DNA of 64,000 nt, from contig NZ_CP009888.1 of NCBI RefSeq assembly GCF_000788395.1, positions 1,074,001-1,138,000 on the forward strand, read 5' to 3'. Source of the DNA: Pseudoalteromonas piratica (GTDB lineage: Bacteria > Pseudomonadota > Gammaproteobacteria > Enterobacterales > Alteromonadaceae). Position 1 is the first letter of the stretch. Each line of letters starts with the position of its first letter. The position numbers and the translations under genes were made by a program. Under the pieces are notes generated by a model. It did no database searches. It was not told the origin of the DNA and saw nothing but the letters and a program-made list of their open reading frames with translations. Shown piece after piece: positions 20,536 to 29,169 of the stretch.

Positions 20536-20920
20536 AGTAAAGCAAGTAGGTTTTACATTAATTGAGATACTAATTGTTCTGGTGATTATTATACTCGTAT
20601 CAGCACTTGTTGCTCCTAATTTACTCAACACATATGAAAAACAAAAAAAGAGTCAGGAGATAAAACAATTAAATACTGTTCTTATCTACGCAGCAAAAAA
20701 ATCTATTGAATGGCAAGGACTAGACGGTAATGTATTGAACAATCGAATTACACTCAAAAATGCAATGCTACCGAGCGAAGCTATCTCATATAAGTTTAAT
20801 TATATAGAATTTGAAGAGACTCAATTTTTTTATAACAAGCGTGGATTTACAAAGAGTACTTATCTAGTCGTTAATGATACCCAGGTTGCATTTCCAAGGA
20901 GCTTAAGTGCGACAGATTAA
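20513..20920 (+). CDS. gspH: GspH-like minor pseudopilin
   Basis: This 135-residue protein has the prepilin leader LGFKVKQVG|FTLIEILIVLVIIILV with glutamate at +5. The hydrophobic helix is followed by a short globular part. By length and position (after GspF, before GspI) it corresponds to GspH, a minor pseudopilin. The globular domain is not strongly diagnostic, so GspH is assigned mainly from order. It overlaps both gspF and gspI, showing a compressed, co-translated operon. Confidence 0.82.
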   Translation: MFKMLGFKVKQVGFTLIEILIVLVIIILVSALVAPNLLNTYEKQKKSQEIKQLNTVLIYAAKKSIEWQGLDGNVLNNRITLKNAMLPSEAISYKFNYIEFEETQFFYNKRGFTKSTYLVVNDTQVAFPRSLSATD

Positions 20921-21317
20921 CCAGCAAGGACTAACTTTAATTGAAGTGCTAATCGCAGCTTTAATTTTGTTTATGGTCATTGCGACCTCTTCTATTTCAT
21001 ATCAATCGTCTATTCAACAACTAGAGCGTGCTGAATTTTATGATAAGTTATCTGGATCTATGCCCTATATTGTTAATCAAACTAAGTTTGAATTAATAAA
21101 GAAAAAAGGTCAGGAAGGTGGCTCATTTCAATTCGCAGACTTTGATGTTCAGTATAAGGTATTAAAAAAGGCTACGAAAAAAATGTCGGGATCTAATAGT
21201 CTTCAGTTTAATAATGTGTCGGCATTTGAACTGGCCTTGGTTGATATTGAATTAAAAATATCGAGTGAAGATAAAACGAGGATTGAAAAGGTTTCTGTAT
21301 GGGTGGCATTTACATGA
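20907..21317 (+). CDS. gspI: GspI-like minor pseudopilin
   Basis: This 136-residue minor pseudopilin has the leader MRQINQQG|LTLIEVLIAALILFMVIA, with leucine at +1 and glutamate at +5. GspI initiates the pseudopilus tip together with GspJ and GspK. The order H-I-J-K matches canonical T2SS clusters and supports the assignment. The start is a GTG that overlaps the end of gspH by 14 bases. Confidence 0.82.
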   Translation: MRQINQQGLTLIEVLIAALILFMVIATSSISYQSSIQQLERAEFYDKLSGSMPYIVNQTKFELIKKKGQEGGSFQFADFDVQYKVLKKATKKMSGSNSLQFNNVSAFELALVDIELKISSEDKTRIEKVSVWVAFT

Positions 21318-22006
21318 AAAGTAAAGGTTTTACTCTTATAGAAGTATTGATTTCATTGGTAATTCTTTCTATGACTTTTAGTTTAGCGGGATATGCTTAC
21401 ACCATGTACATTGATAACTTTGAAAAGTTATCAACTAGGTTAAGTGCAGACAATTTTGAGTCTATAGATCTCATAAACTTAGAAAAAGTTTTTTCAGGTA
21501 TGACGTTATATTCAGTACAAAAGAAAGGGGTGCAAAGGCCTTATTTTAAGGGGCTTCCTAATAAACTGAGATTTGTTTCAAATACGTCTTTTTATGAGCT
21601 AGATCAACTACTACTCGCAGAATTGAGTGTCGAGACTGATTCTGATAGTGGCCGTCAAGTATTAATCTATAGAGAGTATAATATTGATACTAATCCAAAT
21701 ATTAACTTCCCTCTAAAAGCTGAGTTGTTATTACCTCATCGCAAAGAATACCTGCTCACAGCAGATAGCATTAACTTTTCATATTACGCAAGTGCATCAA
21801 TTTCGGAACTGTTAGGTGGTAGGAATACAGAACACCCTCTCGAATTTGAAAATTTTGATGCAGAAATTGAAAGCCAATTACCTATATATATAGCATTTAA
21901 TATTAAAAATCAGGGGCGTGACTCGAGATTAATACAAGGCCCAATCTCATTTGAGCATATGAAATATAATATAAACCTAGGTTCTTTTGAGGTTAATAAT
22001 ATATGA
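21314..22006 (+). CDS. gspJ: GspJ-like minor pseudopilin
   Basis: This is a 230-residue minor pseudopilin, long as is usual for GspJ. The leader is MKSKG|FTLIEVLISLVILSMTFS with glutamate at +5. The ATG at 21314 is chosen over the in-frame ATG at 21299 because it gives a normal short leader ending in KG and overlaps the gspI stop in an ATGA arrangement, which implies translational coupling. The globular domain has beta-strand character, including RFVSNTSFYELDQLLLAELS. The product would form the tip complex with GspI and GspK. Confidence 0.85.
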   Translation: MKSKGFTLIEVLISLVILSMTFSLAGYAYTMYIDNFEKLSTRLSADNFESIDLINLEKVFSGMTLYSVQKKGVQRPYFKGLPNKLRFVSNTSFYELDQLLLAELSVETDSDSGRQVLIYREYNIDTNPNINFPLKAELLLPHRKEYLLTADSINFSYYASASISELLGGRNTEHPLEFENFDAEIESQLPIYIAFNIKNQGRDSRLIQGPISFEHMKYNINLGSFEVNNI

Positions 22007-22896
22007 AAAGAGATAAAGGTGTAGCTCTTATATCTATGTTAATCACCTCATTGCTTCTGATTACACTTGTACTAAGCATTATATTTCAAACTAAGGTGCT
22101 TACAGCAAGCGCACAAACATTAAAAAATTATTCAGATTACTCTTTGGAGTTCCTTTCGCTTGAAAGCAAGTTAATTTATTTGTTATCAGATCAGCACGTA
22201 TCCCAAGTGAGTAATAGTGAAAAACAAGCTTTAGGGTTGCAGCCAGTTAGATGGCAAAACAATCATCAATGGCAAAAGTTGACCGATAAGGTAGAGGTTC
22301 ATTTTAGCGATGAGGCTGGTCGCTTATCTGTCACTCCATTCAATAGTGAACATTTTGGCTTTATGCTTTCTGGGTTGGGGATTGATAGAGGACGCGTAAC
22401 TCGCATTCTAGATTGTGCTCTTGACTGGGTGGATGCTGATGACTTAAAACGGTTGAGTGGTGAAGAAAGTTTTTATTATAAAACTTTAGGGTTGGACAAC
22501 TTTCCACGGAATGCGCCTTTTGAATCGGTTTCTGAACTGCAATATATTTGCGGAATGGACAATGTGTTGTATGAGAAAATTCGTCCAAATTTAACATCTT
22601 ACGGCGTAAACTATTTAAATTTACTTTCTGCAAATGAAAGTGTGTTACGTGGAATGTTCAATGAAGACATCGTTACGGCTTTATTGGGTTTAAGAAATGC
22701 GGGCAATTTAAATCGCAACTCGTTTTTACAAATCACTCAATTTGCGGAAACAGAAAGCATTAGGTTATCATTCAGCCCCATATTGAGGGTTAAAATAAGA
22801 TACTCTACTGAGTCCGGCACTAGAATGCATTCTTTTGTAATCAATCGCCGAAGTACTCAGTTAATGCCTGTTCAAGTATTTAGAATAGAAGATTAA
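22003..22896 (+). CDS. gspK: GspK-like pseudopilus tip protein
   Basis: This 297-residue protein has a leader MKRDKG|VALISMLITSLLLITLVL. Position +5 is serine rather than glutamate, the known hallmark of GspK, which caps the pseudopilus tip. The domain order fits GspK, with an inserted helical domain containing LDCALDWVDADDLKRLSGEE and RNAPFESVSELQYICGMD. This is the clearest minor-pseudopilin assignment in the cluster and shows that the operon is a T2SS rather than a type IV pilus. It overlaps gspJ by 4 bases and abuts gspL. Confidence 0.9.
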   Translation: MKRDKGVALISMLITSLLLITLVLSIIFQTKVLTASAQTLKNYSDYSLEFLSLESKLIYLLSDQHVSQVSNSEKQALGLQPVRWQNNHQWQKLTDKVEVHFSDEAGRLSVTPFNSEHFGFMLSGLGIDRGRVTRILDCALDWVDADDLKRLSGEESFYYKTLGLDNFPRNAPFESVSELQYICGMDNVLYEKIRPNLTSYGVNYLNLLSANESVLRGMFNEDIVTALLGLRNAGNLNRNSFLQITQFAETESIRLSFSPILRVKIRYSTESGTRMHSFVINRRSTQLMPVQVFRIED

Positions 22897-24039
22897 ATGA
22901 TTCAAAAAATAATTAAAAAATGTCAAAGCGTTTTTGAAAGCTTGATTTACGTATCAAGAGATGATGGTTTAATCAATTTGACAGGTGAAAGATTTTCACA
23001 AAAAAAGTCACGATTATTAAATGTCTTTAGTATTCGCTTATTAACGCGTAATGAAGTTAAAGAAAAAGTAAAATCATTTCCTATTACAAGCTCAAAAGAG
23101 TTAGTGCAAGCAATCAAACTATACAAAGAAACAACGTTTGATCTATCGGTAATGAACGTCGTTTATTATAAATTTCCAGAATCGAATGGTCAGGTTAGAG
23201 TTGTATTTTGGACATTCGAAAAGAAATTGGGTGACAATCACCTTTTTTGTATTCCTGAGTTTGTTCTATTTACATTGAATCAAAATGCTGAACACGAGTT
23301 GTTTAAGATAAACAGGGCTCAAGATAGCTATTACGTGTTAGCAAATAATACTAGCCTAAATTCGATACAGTCTTCTATGAGCTTGACTAGTGACGCTCAA
23401 TACGCTTTTTCTCTCGGAGCTCCATTTGGTTCTGAAATAAAAGAAGTGTATGAGCCTAACTTTACGGAGCTGATTAAAAAAAATATCAAGCGTTTAACAT
23501 TAAACTCTTTACCTGGGTTTTATGTTTCTAAAAAGCGTGCGAATGAAGGAAGTCAGCTTTCAATTGCATTTTTTTACAAGCTGTTAGGGGGAGTAATTGC
23601 TTCATGGATTATCTATGCTGTTGTATTGAGTGCATTATTAAACTTGCAACTTTCAAGTGCTGAAGAAAAACTAGCAACAAGTCGTACTGAAATTGGAGAG
23701 TTGTTAGTTGAGTATCAGGATGTCGCAAATCAAGTTGTATTGTTGAATCAACAAATTAATGAATTTAATCGTTATCCAGATATTAATTATATTGTGAGTG
23801 TACTGTCTAAAACAATTCAAGGCGAGAATGTTAATTTCAGGAGAATGAGTATTACTCAAGATAAAATTATTGTGGTTTTAGAAGCCTTATCTGCATCTGA
23901 ATATATCGCTACATTAAAAAGTCAGGCTGAAGTTGCAAATGCGAAATTGCAAAATGATGTTCGTAAAGTAAACGGCAATTTTGAGCGCTTTACGGTTGAG
24001 TTTAAAGTAAGAGATTCTGAGGTCAACGATGTTATCTGA
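22897..24039 (+). CDS. gspL: GspL-like inner-membrane assembly protein
   Basis: This 380-residue protein has a cytoplasmic part of about 225 residues, one membrane helix (LLGGVIASWIIYAVVLSALL, about residues 228-250), and a periplasmic coiled-coil plus small domain. That layout is shared by GspL and the fused PilM/PilN type. GspL anchors the GspE ATPase at the membrane and pairs with GspM. Primary-sequence similarity to textbook GspL is low, and the assignment relies on architecture and on its position between gspK and gspM. It starts one base after the gspK stop. Confidence 0.78.
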   Translation: MIQKIIKKCQSVFESLIYVSRDDGLINLTGERFSQKKSRLLNVFSIRLLTRNEVKEKVKSFPITSSKELVQAIKLYKETTFDLSVMNVVYYKFPESNGQVRVVFWTFEKKLGDNHLFCIPEFVLFTLNQNAEHELFKINRAQDSYYVLANNTSLNSIQSSMSLTSDAQYAFSLGAPFGSEIKEVYEPNFTELIKKNIKRLTLNSLPGFYVSKKRANEGSQLSIAFFYKLLGGVIASWIIYAVVLSALLNLQLSSAEEKLATSRTEIGELLVEYQDVANQVVLLNQQINEFNRYPDINYIVSVLSKTIQGENVNFRRMSITQDKIIVVLEALSASEYIATLKSQAEVANAKLQNDVRKVNGNFERFTVEFKVRDSEVNDVI

Positions 24040-24577
24040 CATGAATCAACACGAAAAATTAAAACTTGCTGGTTTGGTGATTATTACACTGGTCTTTTTA
24101 AAATTTATAGTGATACCGTGGCATGCTTGGAAAGAAGAGACTGTTAGCGATTTAATGCATACAAAACAAAGTTACAGGGATCCAAGTAAAGTTATTGAAT
24201 TGCATGAACAGATAAAGTCAAAATTAATAGGGATTAAAGCCAAAGAAGATAAGGTGAGAGCGTTATTATTTGATGAAACAGATACGGATTCACTGAGCTT
24301 AGCGGTTCGAAGTTATGTCGAATCCTTAGCGAAAGCGCATGGTATTTCGATAAAGCGCTCTGTTTCAAGAGGTTCTACTGATGACGGCTTATTAAATAAG
24401 GCGAGCTTTCAAATAGTTTTCACAGAAAACCGGGAGAAAGTTGAGTCTTTCCTATCTCAATTAGAAAAACAAGAGAAACTTTTAAGAGTAGAACAGTTTA
24501 ATTTATCGCGAAATGCGATGTACTTACAGGTATCAGTGACGGTTTCAGGCTGGTCTAGAAGGAAGCCAAGTGAATAA
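24029..24577 (+). CDS. gspM: GspM-like inner-membrane assembly protein
   Basis: This 182-residue single-pass protein has an N-terminal helix (LKLAGLVIITLVFLKFIVIP) followed by a coiled-coil region and a small ferredoxin-like periplasmic domain. These fit GspM/PilO, the partner of GspL. Two ATGs are possible, at 24029 and 24041; the first overlaps gspL by 11 bases and the second begins just after its stop. Sequence divergence from known GspM is high, so this is an architecture-and-context call. Confidence 0.76.
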   Translation: MLSDMNQHEKLKLAGLVIITLVFLKFIVIPWHAWKEETVSDLMHTKQSYRDPSKVIELHEQIKSKLIGIKAKEDKVRALLFDETDTDSLSLAVRSYVESLAKAHGISIKRSVSRGSTDDGLLNKASFQIVFTENREKVESFLSQLEKQEKLLRVEQFNLSRNAMYLQVSVTVSGWSRRKPSE

Positions 24578-25070
24578 ATATTATATTGTAATCACTGTTT
24601 TTTGTGGTTTGTTTTTTTATATTGTCTCCGATTTATTATCTTTAAACAGGCAACTAGAGATAGATGAAAAAGTTGCAAAAGTTAATGAAGTTGAAAGTGT
24701 GATATCAATTAAAGGCGAACGGAAATATAAAATTGAACCGCTCTTACCAATAGTACAAATGCCAAAAAAGAAACAGGAAAGTGGTAACAAAAACAAACCT
24801 AAACCAATTCAAAAACAAGCACAGAATAGATCGGATAGTAAACGTGTTGGTGACTTTATAGTGACTTTGTTTTCGACAAGCTATAACAAAAATAAGTGGC
24901 AGGCAGTTGTGAAAGTTGAGAATAAAAAAACGAGTTATAGCATGATAAATACTTTGAACCTGCAAGATAAAATTGATGAGTTTGCTGTTAGTAATATTTC
25001 CAATAACGAACTTGTTCTAGAAAGTGGCAATAAAAAAGTTTCGTTGAAATTATTTGATTTTGTGCGCTAA
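24570..25070 (+). CDS. Short GspC/PilP-like periplasmic protein, no PDZ domain
   Basis: This 166-residue protein has one N-terminal membrane helix (VITVFCGLFFYIVSDLL), a basic lysine/glutamine-rich linker, and a C-terminal small beta domain (about residues 100-166; TLNLQDKIDEFAVSNISNNE, LVLESGNKKVSLKLFDF). The beta domain resembles the homology region of GspC or PilP, which contacts the secretin. It is shorter than usual GspC and lacks the C-terminal PDZ or coiled-coil domain that often selects substrates. Its place directly before the secretin gene supports the role. The start is a GTG overlapping gspM by 8 bases. Confidence 0.65.
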   Translation: MNKYYIVITVFCGLFFYIVSDLLSLNRQLEIDEKVAKVNEVESVISIKGERKYKIEPLLPIVQMPKKKQESGNKNKPKPIQKQAQNRSDSKRVGDFIVTLFSTSYNKNKWQAVVKVENKKTSYSMINTLNLQDKIDEFAVSNISNNELVLESGNKKVSLKLFDFVR

Positions 25071-25085
25071 TTTATGAGGAATAAA

Positions 25086-27173
25086 ATGTTTAACCATAGA
25101 GATGTTAGCCTGTTGGCAAGTGTTTTTGCACTTTCGGCTTGTATGTCAACGCCTAACGAAATGAGTGTACAAAAGTCTGTATTTGAAGGTGGTGCGAGTT
25201 CTCCTCAAGCTATAGACCTAAATACATTAAATAAAGAAGTTCCAAAAATGGAACAGTATCAGAGCTTAGAATCAATTCAATCTGATATTTCAGCTGTTGC
25301 AAGCAGTCAAAGTTATCCACAATTTTCGAAGCAAGCTAATTTAAATTTTGCAGCTAAAAACATGCCAATTAGTGAATTTGTGAATTACGCATTTTCTAGC
25401 TTGTTAAATACCAACTACCTCTATAACAAAGATGAGTCAAAGCAAACTAATGTAACGCTCAATCTCAATGAGAAAGTAAGTCAGCAGCAAGTCTTTGATG
25501 TAGTAAAGCAAACTCTAGCAGATCGAAATATAGCAATTAAATATAACGATGGGCTCTTTTATTTATTTCATCTCGATAAACAGGCGGTAAAGAAAGATTA
25601 TGCTATTGGGTTGGGAAGAGATGTATCTGATATTCCTGCGGGTGGTGAAAAAGTTTATCAGATTGTACCACTAAAATTTGTTAATGGACGTGATTTACAG
25701 ACGATTTTGATGGATTTGACGTCTGCTAATTCACGTGCCTACAACCGAGCTAATGCAGTAATCTTACATGGTGTTCCAACTGAAGTTGCCCGTGCTATGG
25801 GGATTATACGATTACTTGATGTGCCAGCAGCTAATGGCCGCCACATAGCCATGAGAAAGCTAACATATTTGAGCCCGGAAGAATTTAAAAAAACGGTTTC
25901 TGAAATATTAACTACGGAAGGATTTAGTGGAGAAGGTGCAGGAAATACTAAACTATATAACATTGCTTTAATGGATAGGTTAAAGGCTGTTATTATTCAT
26001 AGTTCTGAAAAGACGATTGTAGAGAGAATCAAGTATTGGGCTGATAAATTAGATATCCCTGAAGCAGCGGCTGAGAAAAGCTACCTTTCGTATTTTCCGC
26101 AATACACTAGAGCAACCGAGTTAAGTGAAGCAATTGGTCAATTGATAAGTGCAGAGGCCAGTGTGAAAGGGATTAATAGTAATAGCTCTAATTTGTCTGG
26201 AGGTACACAATTTCAGTCTGCATCACAGCGAAATCAGGCTAGAAATAGTCGTGCTTCTGGCTCATCTAATAATTCCAATCAACGTTCTAAACAGCAAGAG
26301 GTTAGCTCTACAATTGTAAATGATATGGCGGTAGTGGCTGATGATAAACGGAATGCGTTAATTTTTTATACTGAGCCAGCTCGTTACCAAGCACTTCTCC
26401 CTATAATTAAACAGTTAGATAGACCTCCTTTGCAAGTACTACTGGAAACCAGAATTGTAGAGGTAACATTAACGGAAGAATTTAAACATGGAGTTGAATG
26501 GTTTGTTGAAAACGGTAACTATTCTTTGGGCACGGCTGGATTAGGAAGTAATCCAGCCGGTATCGCTTGGGCGCTTTCAGGTGCGAATTATAATGTTGCG
26601 ATTAGTATGTTAGAAACAGACAATCAAGTAGAAATATTATCCAGTCCACGATTAGTTGTTCGTGATGGTGAGTCTGCCAACATAAATGTAGGGTCCGAAA
26701 TTCCAATTGTTGTTGGTCAAACAAACTCTATAGAAAACCCAGATAATATTCAGCAGCAAATTCAATACCGTAATACAGGTGTAATTTTAAATGTTACACC
26801 TAATATTAATGCTCAGGGGTTAGTGTCTTTAGAGGTCTCTCAAGAGGTTTCCGAAGCTGGTGAAGATAAAATACCAGGTATTAATTCACCAATTATTTTA
26901 AACCGTTCGATTAAAACTTTTGTATCTGCGAAAAGTGGCCAAACAATCGTTCTTGGTGGATTAATTAGTGAAAATAATAGTAATAATGAATCTAAAGTGC
27001 CATTTTTAGGAGATATTCCTATCTTGGGTAATTTGTTTGTGAAAGGCTCAGATTCAAAGGTTCGCACCGAACTTGTAATTTTAATTACGCCAAAAGTACT
27101 ATACCAAGAAGGCGATATAGCTGAATTAAAAGGGCTATTTAATGATGAGTTCGAGTTTTTGTCTGTACAGTAA
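25086..27173 (+). CDS. gspD: GspD, type II secretion secretin
   Basis: This roughly 695-residue outer-membrane secretin forms the exit channel. The ATG at 25086 is preferred over 25074 because AGGA (25077-25080) sits five bases before it and a normal lipoprotein signal follows: LLASVFALSAC, cysteine near residue 19. N-domains follow, with repeats such as VYQIVPLKFVNGRDLQTILM. The linker is Ser/Asn/Gln-rich (about residues 370-415). The C-terminal secretin core has VLLETRIVEVTLTEEFKHGV, LSSPRLVVRDGESANINVGS and TVVLGG-like QTIVLGGLISENN. It ends the operon and contains its own lipidation site, which could bypass a pilotin. Confidence 0.94.
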   Translation: MFNHRDVSLLASVFALSACMSTPNEMSVQKSVFEGGASSPQAIDLNTLNKEVPKMEQYQSLESIQSDISAVASSQSYPQFSKQANLNFAAKNMPISEFVNYAFSSLLNTNYLYNKDESKQTNVTLNLNEKVSQQQVFDVVKQTLADRNIAIKYNDGLFYLFHLDKQAVKKDYAIGLGRDVSDIPAGGEKVYQIVPLKFVNGRDLQTILMDLTSANSRAYNRANAVILHGVPTEVARAMGIIRLLDVPAANGRHIAMRKLTYLSPEEFKKTVSEILTTEGFSGEGAGNTKLYNIALMDRLKAVIIHSSEKTIVERIKYWADKLDIPEAAAEKSYLSYFPQYTRATELSEAIGQLISAEASVKGINSNSSNLSGGTQFQSASQRNQARNSRASGSSNNSNQRSKQQEVSSTIVNDMAVVADDKRNALIFYTEPARYQALLPIIKQLDRPPLQVLLETRIVEVTLTEEFKHGVEWFVENGNYSLGTAGLGSNPAGIAWALSGANYNVAISMLETDNQVEILSSPRLVVRDGESANINVGSEIPIVVGQTNSIENPDNIQQQIQYRNTGVILNVTPNINAQGLVSLEVSQEVSEAGEDKIPGINSPIILNRSIKTFVSAKSGQTIVLGGLISENNSNNESKVPFLGDIPILGNLFVKGSDSKVRTELVILITPKVLYQEGDIAELKGLFNDEFEFLSVQ

Positions 27174-27493
27174 GTTAAGATAATGTTATAAAACGCGTGG
27201 ATTACAAATACTATATTAACTAAAGATAATCCCAGAGGGTTGGAATAATAGCTTAGTAAGTGAATTTACTAAAAATTAGTTGCTATTTACTTTTATTATA
27301 GCTAACCTTTTGTCTGGTCAGAACTCTATCTTTTTGATGGAAGGATGGTTGCCCCATAGTCGTTGGTAGTGCACGCCATCATCTGATGTTTTGGGGTAAC
27401 GTATGGTAACAAAGTTAGCAATGGTGTTATCCTTGTTATCAAATGTGGGAAACCACAGTAAAAATATATATATATTTAAACGGAGATATAAAA
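27174..27493 (+). promoter_or_regulatory. Long structured leader of the secreted-protein gene
   Basis: This 320-base gap without a gene separates gspD from the secreted-protein gene. It contains two clear inverted repeats: TTAGTAA / TTACTAA (27253-27259 / 27266-27272), and GTTGCCCCA / TGGGGTAAC (27348-27356 / 27392-27400, one G-T pair). Between the arms of the second repeat is a smaller hairpin CATCA / TGATG. The 40 bases before the start are A/T-rich and likely unstructured, followed by CGGAG at 27481-27485. The promoter is not certain; an AT-rich TATTAT lies near 27290 without a good -35. The layout suits a strongly expressed, stable transcript. Confidence 0.5.
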
Positions 27494-29047
27494 ATGAAAC
27501 TAGGAAAAAAATCTATCCTAGCAAGTGCTATTGCTGGTGCAATGGTATCAGGTGCAGCGCTAGCAACAGCTCCTACAACAGGTCCATATGTAGAAGTTAA
27601 AAATGCTGCTGATTACCCTTCTTGGGAAGTTTCTTCTGAGAAACTAGCTGCTCTTTCTGGTGATTATCAGTTTGAAGATAACGGCACTATCGGTGAAAAC
27701 AATGCTGCTCTAGTATACAAAACTGACATCGACTTAAACGATGGTGATAAAATCACTTTCAACTTTGGTTCAACAGCTCTTTTAAAAGGCGCAGATTTTG
27801 AATTAGTTTTAGCTGATGGTACTGGTACAACAATTGCTGGTTCTGAAGGTTCTGTATACGGTGTTCGTATTTCAGCAGTAGATACTACAAATGGTGTTGC
27901 TGAAGTTAAGGTTCGTATTGCAAATGCTGGTGCAACTGGTATTCCTGCGGGCTCTATCCTAGCTCTAGTTGAAGCTGGTACGACAGGTACTTCTCCAGGT
28001 GTAAACAGTGACTTAGGTGACCTTACATTAACAGCTCCAGGTGGTACTTGGACTAGCTCAGCATGTGTTGAAGTTACTGCAACTGACGTTGTAGGCGATT
28101 CACTTCCAGGTGCAACAGTTGGTAACACTTGTGTTCTTGAATTCTCTAACCAGTTTGGTCTAGATCCTGCGTCTCTTACTGATTTAACAGCTAAGATCGA
28201 TGTTGCACAAGATCGTAAGACATATGTAGAACAAACAACTGTTCCTACAGCTGACGGTGAAGAAGCAGTAGCTAATGATGTTACTGGTACTCTTTCATCT
28301 GCTACTTACATCATTTCAAACTCTGCTTCTCTTGATGATTTCATCACTTTTGATGCGACTGATACAGTAGTTTATACTTTCACTGATACATCAGAGTGGA
28401 CTGCTGAAGATGCTCCTACATTTAACGGTGGCGCACTAAGCACTGTAACTGACTCTCCAGAGCTACGTACTTACACGTCTACAGGTGGTTTCGCTTCAGG
28501 TACTACTGAATTAGTATATGATGTTGATGGTACAACTGGTACTGACACTCTAGCTCCACACACTGTTTCAGCTAAAGCTGTGATTAACTTCACTGATGGC
28601 GGTTCAAACGATGGTTTAGCAAGCGTTTCTATCGAAGGTGCTGACCTTTACAACGTAGGTATCAATGGTTCAACTTCTAAAGTTGCTTCATTCACGCTTA
28701 ACCCATCAACTTCTGGTTTCTTCTCTTGGGTTGAAATTGCTAACGAATCTGGCGATGCAGCTGATGTTGAAGTTGACGTAGTAATTGAAGGTATGACTTA
28801 CAAAGCAGTTAAGCTTGGCTCAGTAGCTGGTGAAACTGTACGTACTATTGGTCACGCTGAAATCCAAACAGCTCTAGAAGCTGCTGGCGCAACTGTGAAC
28901 GCAAATGCTAAAGTTACATTAACTTTCGTAGTAACTGCTAAAGAAGATAAAGTACAGGTTTCTGGCATGACTAAAGGTCCAGATGGTCGTACTACTCTTG
29001 ACGTTTACTACCAAGACGGTAACCTAGATCGTAAATGGAGAAACTAA
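27494..29047 (+). CDS. Abundant secreted protein, probable S-layer subunit
   Basis: This is a 517-residue exported protein with a signal peptide MKLGKKSILASAIAGAMVSG ending AALA|TAPTT. The frame is open further upstream (27443), but the ATG at 27494 has the ribosome binding site and signal peptide. The mature chain is acidic, rich in Thr, Ala, Gly, Val and Asp, apparently all-beta, with only two cysteines (C191, C213). Codon use is strongly restricted and visibly different from the glycan genes around it, as in highly expressed genes. It has its own long leader and strong terminator and follows a complete type II secretion operon. These point to an S-layer protein of the Slr4 kind described in Pseudoalteromonas tunicata; the match to Slr4 is inferred, not tested. 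Confidence 0.7.
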   Translation: MKLGKKSILASAIAGAMVSGAALATAPTTGPYVEVKNAADYPSWEVSSEKLAALSGDYQFEDNGTIGENNAALVYKTDIDLNDGDKITFNFGSTALLKGADFELVLADGTGTTIAGSEGSVYGVRISAVDTTNGVAEVKVRIANAGATGIPAGSILALVEAGTTGTSPGVNSDLGDLTLTAPGGTWTSSACVEVTATDVVGDSLPGATVGNTCVLEFSNQFGLDPASLTDLTAKIDVAQDRKTYVEQTTVPTADGEEAVANDVTGTLSSATYIISNSASLDDFITFDATDTVVYTFTDTSEWTAEDAPTFNGGALSTVTDSPELRTYTSTGGFASGTTELVYDVDGTTGTDTLAPHTVSAKAVINFTDGGSNDGLASVSIEGADLYNVGINGSTSKVASFTLNPSTSGFFSWVEIANESGDAADVEVDVVIEGMTYKAVKLGSVAGETVRTIGHAEIQTALEAAGATVNANAKVTLTFVVTAKEDKVQVSGMTKGPDGRTTLDVYYQDGNLDRKWRN

Positions 29048-29071
29048 TTTAAATTAGTTTTCTAAACCATT

Positions 29072-29100
29072 AAAAAAGCACCTTAGGGTGCTTTTTTTTA
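29072..29100 (+). terminator. Rho-independent terminator of the secreted-protein gene
   Basis: The stem AGCACC / GGTGCT has a TTAG loop, is flanked by A and T runs that extend the stem, and ends in eight T. It is a strong terminator, fitting a monocistronic, highly expressed gene. Confidence 0.93.
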
Positions 29101-29136
29101 TATTCAAATAAGTTCCTTTAAGATACTGAGTTGGTG

Positions 29137-29142
29137 TAAAAT
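29137..29142 (+). promoter_or_regulatory. Possible -10 element of the downstream glycan operon
   Basis: TAAAAT followed by a GCGCGG discriminator lies 28 bases before the glycosyltransferase start at 29170, just after a strong terminator. A new promoter must lie here if the operon is not read through. No good -35 was found. Confidence 0.35.
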
Positions 29143-29169
29143 GCGCGGTTCAATTAAGGGAGTTATCAA

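Noticed and set aside
17245..27173. The secretion operon as a type IV or MSHA pilus system
   Set aside because: GspG has the T2SS calcium-loop ending, a GspK with non-glutamate +5 is present, and no retraction ATPase or pilin-type major subunit was found.
27443..27493. Upstream extension of the secreted-protein frame
   Set aside because: The added 17 residues precede a perfect signal peptide and ribosome binding site, so they are leader, not protein.
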